DNA of 5,482 nucleotides from an uncultured Chlamydiaceae bacterium (GCA_945957185.1 CAMFKA010000145.1:1-5482); one strand, 5' to 3'; counted from the stretch's first letter, positions 1 through 4,873 are shown. Notes: generated from the letters alone by a model not told the origin. A program made the numbers and translations.

Positions 1-432
1 GTATTGAGCCTGAAAAAAGGTGTTATTTTTCCATAATGCAGGGGAGGAGTACGCTTCAGCGGAGCTTCCCAACGGCTCACTAGGATGGGCTGCAAATAAA
101 CAATAATTTTTAAAGCATTGGGGAATTGTATCAGCTTTTGAAGGGTCTTGCAGATCTTTAACAAGTTCTTCGATGCCCTTTCGAGAAAATCGTTTCCTTA
201 AAGAATCCAAACCATCAAGGATTTCAATAAGATTTCCTTTTCTGTCGTAAAAATTTTCAGCGCATTCTCCGCTCGAAAAATGGGAGGGATTGCTGAAGAA
301 ATAGATTGAGATGTTGTTAACAGTACCGTCAGTTTTTTTTGAAGGCTCTTGAAAAGTACCTTTGATAATATGTAGGCCTAATCCTTTAATCGGTTTACCA
401 AAGTCTTCATATCTGGATAAAAATGCAGCCAT
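1..432 (-). CDS. Hypothetical protein, N-terminal part (cut by left edge)
   Basis: An open frame reads from ATG (432-430) to the window edge without a stop: 144 codons, with the C-terminus lying outside. The protein begins MAAFLSRYEDFGKPIKGLGL. It is mixed alpha/beta in look, with no signal peptide, no membrane segment and no motif I recognise; Cys residues fall at about 58, 106 and 111. The start is well supported. AGGAGA lies at 441-446 on the minus strand, 8 bases before the ATG, and a promoter (463-491) would begin transcription about 24 bases upstream. It is separated from the gene at 611-1087 by a hairpin and a palindromic repeat, so it is probably transcribed alone. The coding assignment is strong because the long open frame, ribosome binding site and promoter agree. 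The function is unknown. Confidence 0.8.
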   Translation of the reverse strand, partial: MAAFLSRYEDFGKPIKGLGLHIIKGTFQEPSKKTDGTVNNISIYFFSNPSHFSSGECAENFYDRKGNLIEILDGLDSLRKRFSRKGIEELVKDLQDPSKADTIPQCFKNYCLFAAHPSEPLGSSAEAYSSPALWKNNTFFQAQY

Positions 433-462
433 TTTTGGATTCTCCTGCTTAATAACAAGGAG

Positions 463-491
463 ATAATAATGTTAATGTGTAAAATATTCAA
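463..491 (-). promoter_or_regulatory. Sigma70-type promoter of the gene at 1-432
   Basis: On the minus strand a -35 box TTGAAT (486-491) and a -10 box TATTAT (463-468) are separated by exactly 17 bases. The predicted start of transcription is near 456, which gives a short leader containing the AGGAGA ribosome binding site. This is read from sequence only. Confidence 0.6.
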
Positions 492-506
492 TGAAAATCA
501 GTTGTC

Positions 507-534
507 GAAACGGGGTCAGGCCTGACCCCGCTTC
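507..534 (-). repeat. 28-nt palindromic repeat, copy 1
   Basis: The core CGGGGTCAGGCCTGACCCCG (511-530) is a perfect 20-bp palindrome. Flanking GAAA and CTTC extend it to 28 nt with a single mismatch. It lies 77-104 bases beyond the stop codon of the gene at 611-1087 and just upstream of the promoter of the gene at 1-432. Related copies are at 1156-1183, 3187-3214 and 4831-4858. It may form a hairpin in RNA or a cruciform in DNA, but no T-run follows this copy. Confidence 0.85.
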
Positions 535-552
535 ACTTATGCCCAGCAACCT

Positions 553-596
553 AATAAATGAAAGGGCTTCCGCTACAAGTAAATTTATAGCGGAAG
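553..596 (-). terminator. Intrinsic terminator of the gene at 611-1087
   Basis: On the minus strand a 12-bp stem (585-596 pairing with 567-578, one U-G wobble) encloses a 6-base loop. It is followed by CCCTTTCATTTATT, a moderately U-rich tail. It starts about 15 bases after the stop codon at 611. On the plus strand no T-tract follows the stem, so it points in the minus direction. The tail is imperfect, so efficiency is uncertain. Confidence 0.6.
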
Positions 597-610
597 AGTG
601 ATCCTGGTAA

Positions 611-1087
611 TTAGCGACGGACTGTTTCTATTTCAACATCGTCATTCATTACCCAGCTTTTAACGACTTCAAAATGGGCTGGGTCTTCTTCGGTAGACTT
701 TGATAAAGTCAATTTTTTGCATGAAATAAATCCATTTTCCGGTTTCACTAGCATCATGACATCTCCAACAGAAAGGTGTTTTGTTGTAATAGAGAGCTGA
801 TCTGGAGCATAAAGACGGAATGGTGCTGGCTGATCTCCTTGGCCTGCGATTCCCAAACTAATCGCATTCTTTGCTACCATAGTCACTAAAGGCGCAGCAA
901 CACATGCAGGCGCTTCATGTATAATAAAATTATTGCTGCTAAGAAATACAACGTTTGCTGAGCCTATAAATCCACTATTCGAAATAGAATTACCTCCATG
1001 AACTGAACATACAGTGCCTCCGTACACTGCCCCTCCTGTAGAATATTCATCCCTGAGTCTAATTACAAAGTCTCCATATGATGACAT
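611..1087 (-). CDS. Hypothetical protein, 158 aa
   Basis: This is a complete gene with start ATG at 1087, AAGGAG at 1094-1099 six bases upstream, and a near-consensus promoter at 1122-1149. The N-terminal third is rich in Gly, Ser and Asn (YSTGGAVYGG, residues 16-24, and GGNSISNSGF, 31-40). A mildly hydrophobic stretch follows (ACVAAPLVTM, about 61-70), and the C-terminal third is charged and ends VEIETVRR. There is no Sec signal, no convincing membrane helix and no catalytic motif that I can name. The alternation of hydrophobic and polar residues suggests a mostly beta fold. It stands alone, with its own promoter and terminator. Coding potential is well supported and the function is unknown. 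Confidence 0.85.
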   Translation of the reverse strand: MSSYGDFVIRLRDEYSTGGAVYGGTVCSVHGGNSISNSGFIGSANVVFLSSNNFIIHEAPACVAAPLVTMVAKNAISLGIAGQGDQPAPFRLYAPDQLSITTKHLSVGDVMMLVKPENGFISCKKLTLSKSTEEDPAHFEVVKSWVMNDDVEIETVRR

Positions 1088-1121
1088 AAAAATCTCCTTA
1101 AAATTTTTTAGGGTTGGACAT

Positions 1122-1149
1122 ATTATACCAGCTCAATCATATGAGTCAA
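1122..1149 (-). promoter_or_regulatory. Sigma70 promoter of the gene at 611-1087
   Basis: On the minus strand a -35 TTGACT (1144-1149) and a perfect -10 TATAAT (1122-1127) are separated by 16 bases. Transcription would start near 1115, about 28 bases before the ATG. This is the best promoter match in the window. Its -35 box is only 6 bases from palindromic repeat copy 2 (1156-1183). Confidence 0.75.
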
Positions 1150-1152
1150 TGT

Positions 1153-1196
1153 GAAAAAGTGGGGTCAGGCCTGACCCCGCTTCTTGACCCCGTTTC
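1153..1196 (-). terminator. Palindromic repeat copy 2, likely terminator of the gene at 1223-1627
   Basis: The perfect 18-bp palindrome GGGGTCAGGCCTGACCCC lies at 1161-1178. Its 28-nt unit is 1156-1183. On the minus strand it is followed by ACTTTTTC, a run of five T, so the gene ending at 1223 would be read into a stem (GGGGTCA/TGACCCC with GGCC loop) plus U-tract. A second half-unit, TTGACCCCGTTTC (1184-1196 on the plus strand), adjoins it, as if a neighbouring copy had been partly lost. It sits between the end of one gene and the promoter of the next. Confidence 0.6.
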
Positions 1197-1222
1197 GTTT
1201 TGATCCTATTTCCGTTTCCTAA

Positions 1223-1627
1223 TTATGACAGCAAAGCAAATGGGGCAGCAAAGTTGATATATCCTTTTCGTCCACCTTGTTTGGTCCAAAATTTAATCGA
1301 TTTTTCAATGCGTTTAAGACAAAGGATCAGTTCTTCGATTGTTATTGGATTAAAGGCGATTTGCTGGTCGTTCGGAAGCAGTTTTCCTAATCTCCATTCA
1401 CACGTGGAAAGAATTCTTTGAAAGATGTCTTGTTCAATGTCGGTTAATTTGTTTCGGATGTGTACAGGATTTTCTCTTTGTTGAGATTTGTAGTAGGCTA
1501 TGGTTTGTTCTATGATGCGAAGCATGTCGTGATCAGATAGATCAGGATGAGCTTTTACTAATGAGAAAAGCGCTTGTTCGATACTCTGTAGTACAACAAG
1601 ATATTGATCTTCAAATTGCGATGACAT
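1223..1627 (-). CDS. Conserved-looking hypothetical protein, 134 aa
   Basis: The chosen start is the ATG at 1627 (MSSQFEDQYLVVL). AAGGAG (1636-1641) lies 8 bases upstream and a TATAAT box is at 1667-1672. The frame stays open to a TTG at 1915, but that extension lacks a ribosome binding site and overlaps the promoter. The protein is soluble and probably helical, with no signal peptide or membrane segment. Residues 1-55 form amphipathic helices (SIEQALFSLVKAHPDLSDHD). The C-terminal part contains CLKRIEKSIKFWTKQGGRKG (about 103-122) followed by YINFAAPF, a basic, aromatic and Gly-rich tail that looks like the conserved core. It is reminiscent of small unnamed proteins from other bacteria, but I cannot assign a family. 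It appears monocistronic, with a palindromic terminator downstream. The function is unknown. Confidence 0.8.
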   Translation of the reverse strand: MSSQFEDQYLVVLQSIEQALFSLVKAHPDLSDHDMLRIIEQTIAYYKSQQRENPVHIRNKLTDIEQDIFQRILSTCEWRLGKLLPNDQQIAFNPITIEELILCLKRIEKSIKFWTKQGGRKGYINFAAPFALLS

Positions 1628-1666
1628 CCTAGTGTCTCCTTCATGTTGATTTTTTATTGAATGAAG

Positions 1667-1696
1667 ATTATAGAATGGCAACTTTTTGCTCACGAA
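1667..1696 (-). promoter_or_regulatory. Probable promoter of the gene at 1223-1627
   Basis: A perfect -10 TATAAT is at 1667-1672 on the minus strand, about 40 bases before the ATG at 1627. The -35 is weak: TTCGTG at 1691-1696 with an 18-base spacer. An A-rich tract lies upstream. The promoter supports the start at 1627, because a longer protein would begin upstream of it. Confidence 0.45.
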
Positions 1697-1832
1697 CTTT
1701 TTCAACTTTTTTTGCGACCGATCTTGAAGCGAGATCAGACCTGATTCCATGTGCTGACCAAAGGCATGATGAAGGTGTGCAGAGGGCCAAAGGTTTTTTG
1801 TCAGAGGAGTTTGAAGGAACGGAGCCTTCTCA

Positions 1833-1881
1833 ATAAGACAAGCAGGACTTGAGCCTAGAACCAACGGATCATGAGTCCATA
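1833..1881 (-). pseudogene. Possible tRNA 3'-half relic (Met-like, CAT anticodon)
   Basis: On the minus strand an anticodon arm can be drawn: stem ATGGA/TCCGT around the 7-base loop CTCATGA, with CAT at the anticodon position. A 5-base variable loop follows, then a T-arm TAGG-CTCAAGT-CCTG with an imperfect T-loop. A possible 3' acceptor strand comes next. It aligns without gaps to the 3' half of bacterial initiator tRNA-Met as I remember it. The D-arm and a matching 5' acceptor strand are missing, so it is not a working tRNA. It could be an old integration scar or chance. Confidence 0.25.
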
Positions 1882-1923
1882 TCCTATAAAAGATGCCGGT
1901 TTTTCTTTTTGCCAAAAAACAAA

Positions 1924-1947
1924 TTTTGAATCACTTTTGATATACCT
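1924..1947 (+). repeat. TTTTGAATCAYTTT motif, diverged copy
   Basis: This 24-base stretch matches the right arm of the inverted repeat (2045-2068) at all but a few positions, and the shared block includes the preceding CAAA. Divergence increases after the GATATA core, so the promoter-like -10 box present in the other arm is absent here. Confidence 0.7.
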
Positions 1948-2008
1948 AGGTGAACAGTTATTTTAATCTTAGGTTGCTACGAAAGGGTTTTTCGTCTATA
2001 TTTTAGTG

Positions 2009-2036
2009 TTTATAAGATATATCGAAAATGATTCAA
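2009..2036 (-). promoter_or_regulatory. Candidate outward promoter in left arm
   Basis: On the minus strand TTGAAT (2031-2036) and TATAAA (2009-2014) are separated by 16 bases. It is the exact mirror of the plus-strand promoter at 2047-2074. It points towards the gene at 1223-1627 but is about 380 bases from that start, which has a nearer promoter. Confidence 0.35.
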
Positions 2037-2046
2037 AAACCAAATT

Positions 2047-2074
2047 TTGAATCATTTTCGATATATCTTATAAA
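2047..2074 (+). promoter_or_regulatory. Candidate promoter of the toxin-antitoxin-type operon
   Basis: On the plus strand TTGAAT (2047-2052) and TATAAA (2069-2074) are separated by 16 bases. Transcription would start near 2081, leaving a leader of about 120 bases before the ATG at 2200. It lies wholly inside the right arm of the inverted repeat, so a protein binding the palindrome, or extrusion of it, would affect transcription. Confidence 0.45.
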
Positions 2075-2152
2075 CAAGTTGAACCACGGCTTTGAGTCTT
2101 GAATGAAGATATTTTGTAGAGTTAGAGCAAGACAGCAAAACGTCTACAGCTA

Positions 2153-2176
2153 ATTCCTAATCAATAGGAATATAAA
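2153..2176 (+). promoter_or_regulatory. Small palindrome and -10-like box before the operon
   Basis: ATTCCTA (2153-2159) and TAGGAAT (2165-2171) form a perfect 7-bp dyad with a 5-base centre. Its right end overlaps TATAAA (2171-2176), 24 bases before the start codon. No good -35 is found at 15-19 bases. The position is typical for an operator of a self-repressing antitoxin, but that is inference from location and symmetry only. Confidence 0.3.
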
Positions 2177-2199
2177 ATGGTTATACCAAGGAGTCAAAG

Positions 2200-2430
2200 A
2201 TGTCACTGAGTGAAGAAGCAATGTCATATTTAGAAGAACACATTCCAGAACTGGCGAATGTAGCGTTCAGGCAAGCTTATTGGGCAGCTCTTGCTTCCGG
2301 CTGCAGTGTACTTGTCAGTGAAAATGGAAAGTTAGTTGAAGTGTTTCCTGACGGAAGACATAAATTTATTAAGCATTTGGCTCCATCAATATCGGTAAAT
2401 CCAGGGCAGAGGTTGGAAATCAATGAATAA
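2200..2430 (+). CDS. Small antitoxin-like partner of the zeta-type kinase, 76 aa
   Basis: Start ATG 2200 is set by AAGGAG (2188-2193) with a 6-base gap. The last 8 bases (ATGAATAA) overlap the next gene, so the two are translationally coupled. Residues 1-32 look helical (EEAMSYLEEHIPELANVAFR). Residues 33-62 look like a short beta sheet with two turns, GCSVLVSENGKLVEVFPDGR. The end, NPGQRLEINE, is short and polar. There is no clear DNA-binding motif, signal or membrane segment. Small proteins with a 'SVxVSxxGxLVEVFPDGR'-like core ahead of zeta-toxin-like kinases are familiar to me from other bacteria. By arrangement this would be the antitoxin or chaperone that blocks the kinase. The antitoxin role is inferred from gene order and size, not shown. 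Confidence 0.75.
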   Translation: MSLSEEAMSYLEEHIPELANVAFRQAYWAALASGCSVLVSENGKLVEVFPDGRHKFIKHLAPSISVNPGQRLEINE

Positions 2431-3184
2431 AGGAACTCTCCGCTTACGTATGTTTGCAGGACCAAATGGTTCCGGTAAAAGCACATTCAAATCGATTATT
2501 CGTCCCGAACTTCTTGGTATGTTCATCAATCCTGATGAAATCGAAAAAGACATTAGAAATTTTGATTTTTTGGACCTCGATCAGTATGAAATAGAAACAA
2601 CAAAAGAAGAGATCCTGAATTTTTTCATCAATTCTACACTTTTAAAAAACGCTGATTTGCTGGATGAGGCGAGTGAATTGAGATTTAATGACGGAAAATT
2701 GAGCTTTTTAAATGCGAGCGTGAATAGCTATTTTGCTTCAGTAGCGGCAGATTTTATTCGTCATAAACTCATAGAATGTTCAAAATCTTTTACTTTTGAA
2801 ACCGTAATGTCTTCACCTGATAAAATTGAATTTTTACGCACAGCTCAGTCTAGAGGATACAGAACCTACTTGTACTATGTAGCGACTGAAGATCCAGCAA
2901 TCAATATTTCTCGTGTTCAGAATCGAGTAAAAATGGGCGGCCATTCTGTTCCAGAAGATAAAATAGTAAGTCGTTACAAACGGTCTCTTGATTTGCTCAA
3001 AGAATCTCTCCCATTCACCAGTCGCGCTTATATTTTTGATAACTCTACTCATGAGCACATCTGGTTAGCTGAGATTACAGATGGTCACGTATTAGAAATG
3101 AAAACAGATCTAGTCCCTGCATGGTTTGAAAAGGCATTAGGGAGCAAATTCGATATAGAAAATAAGAAGCAAAAGAATCTGTGA
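2423..3184 (+). CDS. Zeta-toxin-like P-loop kinase, 253 aa
   Basis: This is a soluble nucleotide-binding protein. Walker A GPNGSGKST spans residues 13-21. MFINPDEI (33-40) carries the Asn-Pro-Asp signature next to the substrate pocket of zeta-type kinases. FTFETVMSS (123-131) matches their second conserved block. GYRTYLYYVATEDP (145-158), then RVQNRVKMGGHSVPEDK (164-180) and RYKRSL (184-189), supply the Arg-rich, lid-like segment. Known zeta toxins phosphorylate UDP-N-acetylglucosamine and block wall synthesis; other relatives may use different substrates, so the target here is inferred. Residues about 50-110 (between NPDEI and the second block) include an acidic helical insert of unknown role. 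Start 2423 has only weak AGAGG (2408-2412) and overlaps the upstream gene by 8 bases, which suggests coupled translation. All the motifs listed are intact, so activity is plausible. A stem-loop terminator follows. Confidence 0.85.
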   Translation: MNKGTLRLRMFAGPNGSGKSTFKSIIRPELLGMFINPDEIEKDIRNFDFLDLDQYEIETTKEEILNFFINSTLLKNADLLDEASELRFNDGKLSFLNASVNSYFASVAADFIRHKLIECSKSFTFETVMSSPDKIEFLRTAQSRGYRTYLYYVATEDPAINISRVQNRVKMGGHSVPEDKIVSRYKRSLDLLKESLPFTSRAYIFDNSTHEHIWLAEITDGHVLEMKTDLVPAWFEKALGSKFDIENKKQKNL

Positions 3185-3186
3185 CA

Positions 3187-3214
3187 GAAAAGGGGACGTG
3201 TCTGACCCCGTTTC
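3187..3214 (+). repeat. 28-nt palindromic repeat, copy 3 (degenerate)
   Basis: It begins two bases after the kinase stop codon. GGGG (3192-3195) and CTGACCCC (3202-3209) keep the spacing of the perfect copies, with GAAA and TTTC at the ends. The central bases have changed (ACGTGT), so only the outer stem pairs well. Orientation relative to the gene matches the other copies. Confidence 0.65.
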
Positions 3215-3226
3215 TTGAAATGCCTG

Positions 3227-3260
3227 AAGCCGAACACTTTTGCGTTCGGCTTTCTGTTAT
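3227..3260 (+). terminator. Intrinsic terminator of the toxin operon
   Basis: A perfect 9-bp stem, AAGCCGAAC (3227-3235) with GTTCGGCTT (3244-3252), encloses an 8-base loop and is followed by TTTCTGTTATT. It lies 43 bases after the kinase stop codon and just before the end of the convergent gene at 3257. On the opposite strand the stem is not followed by a T-run, so it acts mainly on the plus strand. Confidence 0.75.
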
Positions 3261-4504
3261 TCAGTCACGTATACTATTTGAAATATACTAACAGCGGAAC
3301 CACATGTATTTGTAGCCGTTACAGTATAGTTAATGGTCGCATCCTGTGATATTGGTATTGTGATGGATACTAACCCACTAGCATTAATCGTAGCAGATGC
3401 GACAGAAGGATTGCTCGACACCACCGACCACGTTAAATTATCTCCTGTAAAATAAGGGCTGGCGTCAAAGGAGAGTGTATTATCAGCTAGCGTAATGATT
3501 GCAGGAGCTGGCACAGAAGCTTGCGGGCCTATACACCTTTTGGTGAGCTGTTGCTCATTAATTGTCATGACGACAGGAATATAAACAGCAGGTTCTAACA
3601 TCCAAGCAGATAAATCAGAATGAGTGCATCGTGAATCGCAGTAGCTGCTTTGATAACAGGTATTCGAAGTACCACCAAAACTAAAGCCAATCTGCACCCC
3701 GGCGACAGCTACGTTGGAAAGTCCTGCTTTCCCTTGCATATAACTACCAAATAAACCACCGGTCAGAGTGCCGCACCGCTGTGGTCTGCAGTAAAGTAGT
3801 TCTGCTGAATAATTGTTATAGGGCCGCCGAAACTCTGCTAGCAGATTGAGGTTGATATTTTCAAACACCATTTGCTTTAACGTAGCTGTACAGCCTAATC
3901 CTTTGACGTTTTTGCTGGAACAATATCTTCTGTTATATTTAAGGTTGTCATAATCTGCCAATATAGACATCGAAGCACCTTTCCATGGATTGAAAAGAAT
4001 ACCACCCTCAACTCCCCAAGCGTGCGAACCCGCAATTCTTCGTTTTAACGTTTCGATATCGCTTGTGGTGGTGTATTGACGTGTTTTTAAACTTTTGGAA
4101 GGAGCGTTTGAAGCGAAAGCGTCAAATAGTATTCCTTTAAAAAAACAATGATCAATAACCGCTTTGTATTTTCCTCCGACAGCCCATTGATACATCCATT
4201 GTGATGTTTTTCCATGGTGAAATTGATAACGGAGCTTTTGATTTAAGTACTCAGCGCCTACTTTGAGATAGTTGTTCGGATCTATTTCTATGCCTATAGT
4301 TCCGTTTGCTCTTCCGTTATTTGGCCCTATTTCTCCCAAAAATGCTGCAGCGAATTGTTCATTAAATCCGTCATGATTGAGTTGAACTCTACCTGTGGGG
4401 AACATTGTTTTGGCATTTAACCCCGAAGTATGGCAAGAGAAAGCCTCCAGGATTGTGAAGGATGTGATAGTGAATAAAAGGCAGGCAATAATTTTTCTGC
4501 ACAT
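3257..4504 (-). CDS. Secreted outer-membrane beta-barrel candidate with C-terminal Ig-like domain, 415 aa
   Basis: Start ATG 4504 has GAGGG (4513-4517) 8 bases upstream and a promoter at 4540-4569. Residues 1-23 form a Sec signal peptide (MCRKIIACLLFTITSFTIL, then AFS), probably cut near Cys24. The match to a lipoprotein box is poor. Residues about 35-277 alternate aromatic/hydrophobic and polar residues with short turns (NGTIGIEIDPNNYLKVGAEY, 67-86; WGVEGGILFNP, 163-173). They end in VAVAGVQIGFSF (265-276), a typical closing strand of an outer-membrane barrel. Next comes a Cys-rich segment (Cys 283, 289, 293), then residues 335-415 rich in Ser, Thr and Val, including NLTWSVVSSNPSVASATI, which look like a bacterial Ig-like domain. 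Eleven Cys remain after the signal, many for a porin, which suggests disulfide cross-links. It resembles barrel proteins of intracellular Gammaproteobacteria or Chlamydiota from memory. Its role as porin or adhesin is inferred. Confidence 0.75.
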   Translation of the reverse strand: MCRKIIACLLFTITSFTILEAFSCHTSGLNAKTMFPTGRVQLNHDGFNEQFAAAFLGEIGPNNGRANGTIGIEIDPNNYLKVGAEYLNQKLRYQFHHGKTSQWMYQWAVGGKYKAVIDHCFFKGILFDAFASNAPSKSLKTRQYTTTSDIETLKRRIAGSHAWGVEGGILFNPWKGASMSILADYDNLKYNRRYCSSKNVKGLGCTATLKQMVFENINLNLLAEFRRPYNNYSAELLYCRPQRCGTLTGGLFGSYMQGKAGLSNVAVAGVQIGFSFGGTSNTCYQSSYCDSRCTHSDLSAWMLEPAVYIPVVMTINEQQLTKRCIGPQASVPAPAIITLADNTLSFDASPYFTGDNLTWSVVSSNPSVASATINASGLVSITIPISQDATINYTVTATNTCGSAVSIFQIVYVTE

Positions 4505-4539
4505 GGAAATAACCCTCAGGTGATATTGCTTAAAGGGGC

Positions 4540-4569
4540 ATTGTAAAGAATAAATTAATTTTTAAGCAA
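4540..4569 (-). promoter_or_regulatory. Promoter of the barrel protein gene
   Basis: On the minus strand TTGCTT (4564-4569) and TACAAT (4540-4545) are separated by 18 very AT-rich bases. Transcription would start near 4533, about 29 bases before the ATG. The upstream edge is only 29 bases from the MITE at 4599-4825. Confidence 0.55.
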
Positions 4570-4589
4570 CATTCGATCGCGAAAAGGTA

Positions 4590-4834
4590 ATCGGGGATAG
4601 CCTTGTTGCATAATTAACCACTGAGCCAGTGAGATCACTGAGGGTTTCTGGGGGATATGAGAGTGATCATATCATTCAATTACCGTTTCATTGTTGACAT
4701 AAGGTTCGAGAAAAAACTCTACTGAAATAAAGTTTTCATTTGCGTTATGTACCTTAAATCCTCTCCAGCTCATTCCTCCTCTGTGATCTCAGTGGCTCAG
4801 TGGTGATTAATTATACAACAAGACCATCGGGGAT
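4590..4834. repeat. 9-bp target duplication flanking the MITE
   Basis: ATCGGGGAT occurs at 4590-4598 and again at 4826-4834, directly abutting the two ends of the inverted-repeat element. A perfect 9-base direct repeat at exactly these borders is the mark of a transposition event. The right copy overlaps the edge of palindromic repeat copy 4. Confidence 0.75.
4599..4825. mobile_element. MITE, 227 bp, non-autonomous, complete
   Basis: The left end AGCCTTGTTGCATAATTAA (4599-4617) and the inverted right end GGTCTTGTTGTATAATTAA (4825-4807) differ at three of 19 bases. After a 3-base gap similarity continues through CCACTGAGCC-type sequence to about 45 bases. A 9-bp target duplication flanks it. 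It has no transposase gene and no supported ORF, so it would need an enzyme in trans. The GGCTTTGTTG-like ends and 9-bp duplication recall the IS903 group of the IS5 family; that link is a suggestion from memory. It fills most of the gap between the barrel gene and the gene at 4874-5257. Confidence 0.8.
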
Positions 4835-4858
4835 CGGGGTCAGGGGCGACCCTTTTTC
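4831..4858 (-). repeat. 28-nt palindromic repeat, copy 4 (degenerate)
   Basis: On the minus strand it reads GAAAAAGGGTCG...CTGACCCCGA, keeping the intact right half CTGACCCC and the usual spacing. The left half and centre are altered, so the stem is weak. It starts 15 bases after the stop codon of the gene at 4874-5257 and has the same orientation to that gene as the other copies have to theirs. No T-tract follows. Confidence 0.6.
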
Positions 4859-4873
4859 TCTTTTATCTGAATC

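Larger units (their letters stand above)
2007..2076. repeat. Perfect 32-bp inverted repeat with 6-base centre
   Basis: The left arm (2007-2038) and right arm (2045-2076) are exact reverse complements over 32 bases, separated by ACCAAA. Each arm contains TTTTGAATCATTTT, then an inner GATATATC and TATAAA. Such a long AT-rich stem could extrude as a cruciform or form a hairpin in RNA. No T-run makes it a classical terminator. Because the arms are mirror images, each carries the same promoter-like boxes pointing outwards (listed separately). It lies 124 bases upstream of the toxin-antitoxin-type operon. Confidence 0.9.
1628..2199. other. 572-base non-coding region between divergent genes
   Basis: This stretch separates the minus gene at 1223-1627 from the plus operon at 2200-3184. 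It holds the minus promoter near 1667, a tRNA-like 3' half (1833-1881), one diverged copy of the TTTTGAATCAYTTT motif (1924-1947), the 32-bp inverted repeat with promoter-like boxes (2007-2076) and a small palindrome beside the operon start (2153-2171). No supported protein gene lies in it. The region from about 1680 to 1830 shows nothing I can name. Confidence 0.7.

Noticed and set aside
469..525. Plus-strand mini-ORF after AAGGAG (ATG at 469)
   Set aside because: It gives only 18 codons, runs into the palindromic repeat and overlaps the minus-strand promoter. Nothing beyond the chance AAGGAG supports it.
611..1087. Possible PAAR-like or DUF4280-type spike protein
   Set aside because: A CSVHGG segment and the Gly-rich start gave a faint resemblance, but the repeated Pro-Ala-Ala-Arg and Cys pattern is absent.
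1200..1421. Plus-strand ORF of 73 codons
   Set aside because: It lies inside the minus gene at 1223-1627 and its flank, with no ribosome site and no protein-like features.
1628..1915. N-terminal extension of the 134-aa protein to 230 aa
   Set aside because: The upstream start would be a TTG without a ribosome binding site, and the extension covers the TATAAT box and the tRNA-like stretch. The ATG at 1627 has AAGGAG at ideal spacing.
2277..2486. Minus-strand ORF of 69 codons
   Set aside because: It lies opposite the toxin-antitoxin-type operon, whose motifs and ribosome site are convincing.
2834..3058. Minus-strand ORF of 74 codons
   Set aside because: It lies opposite the conserved lid region of the kinase and has no signals of its own.
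3227..3260. Bidirectional terminator serving the barrel gene too
   Set aside because: On the minus strand the stem is followed by CAGGCATTTC, not a T-run, so only the plus direction is supported.
4694..4723. Promoter inside the MITE (TTGACA, then TCTACT at 18 bases)
   Set aside because: The -10 match is poor and no gene lies downstream in that direction before the repeat end.
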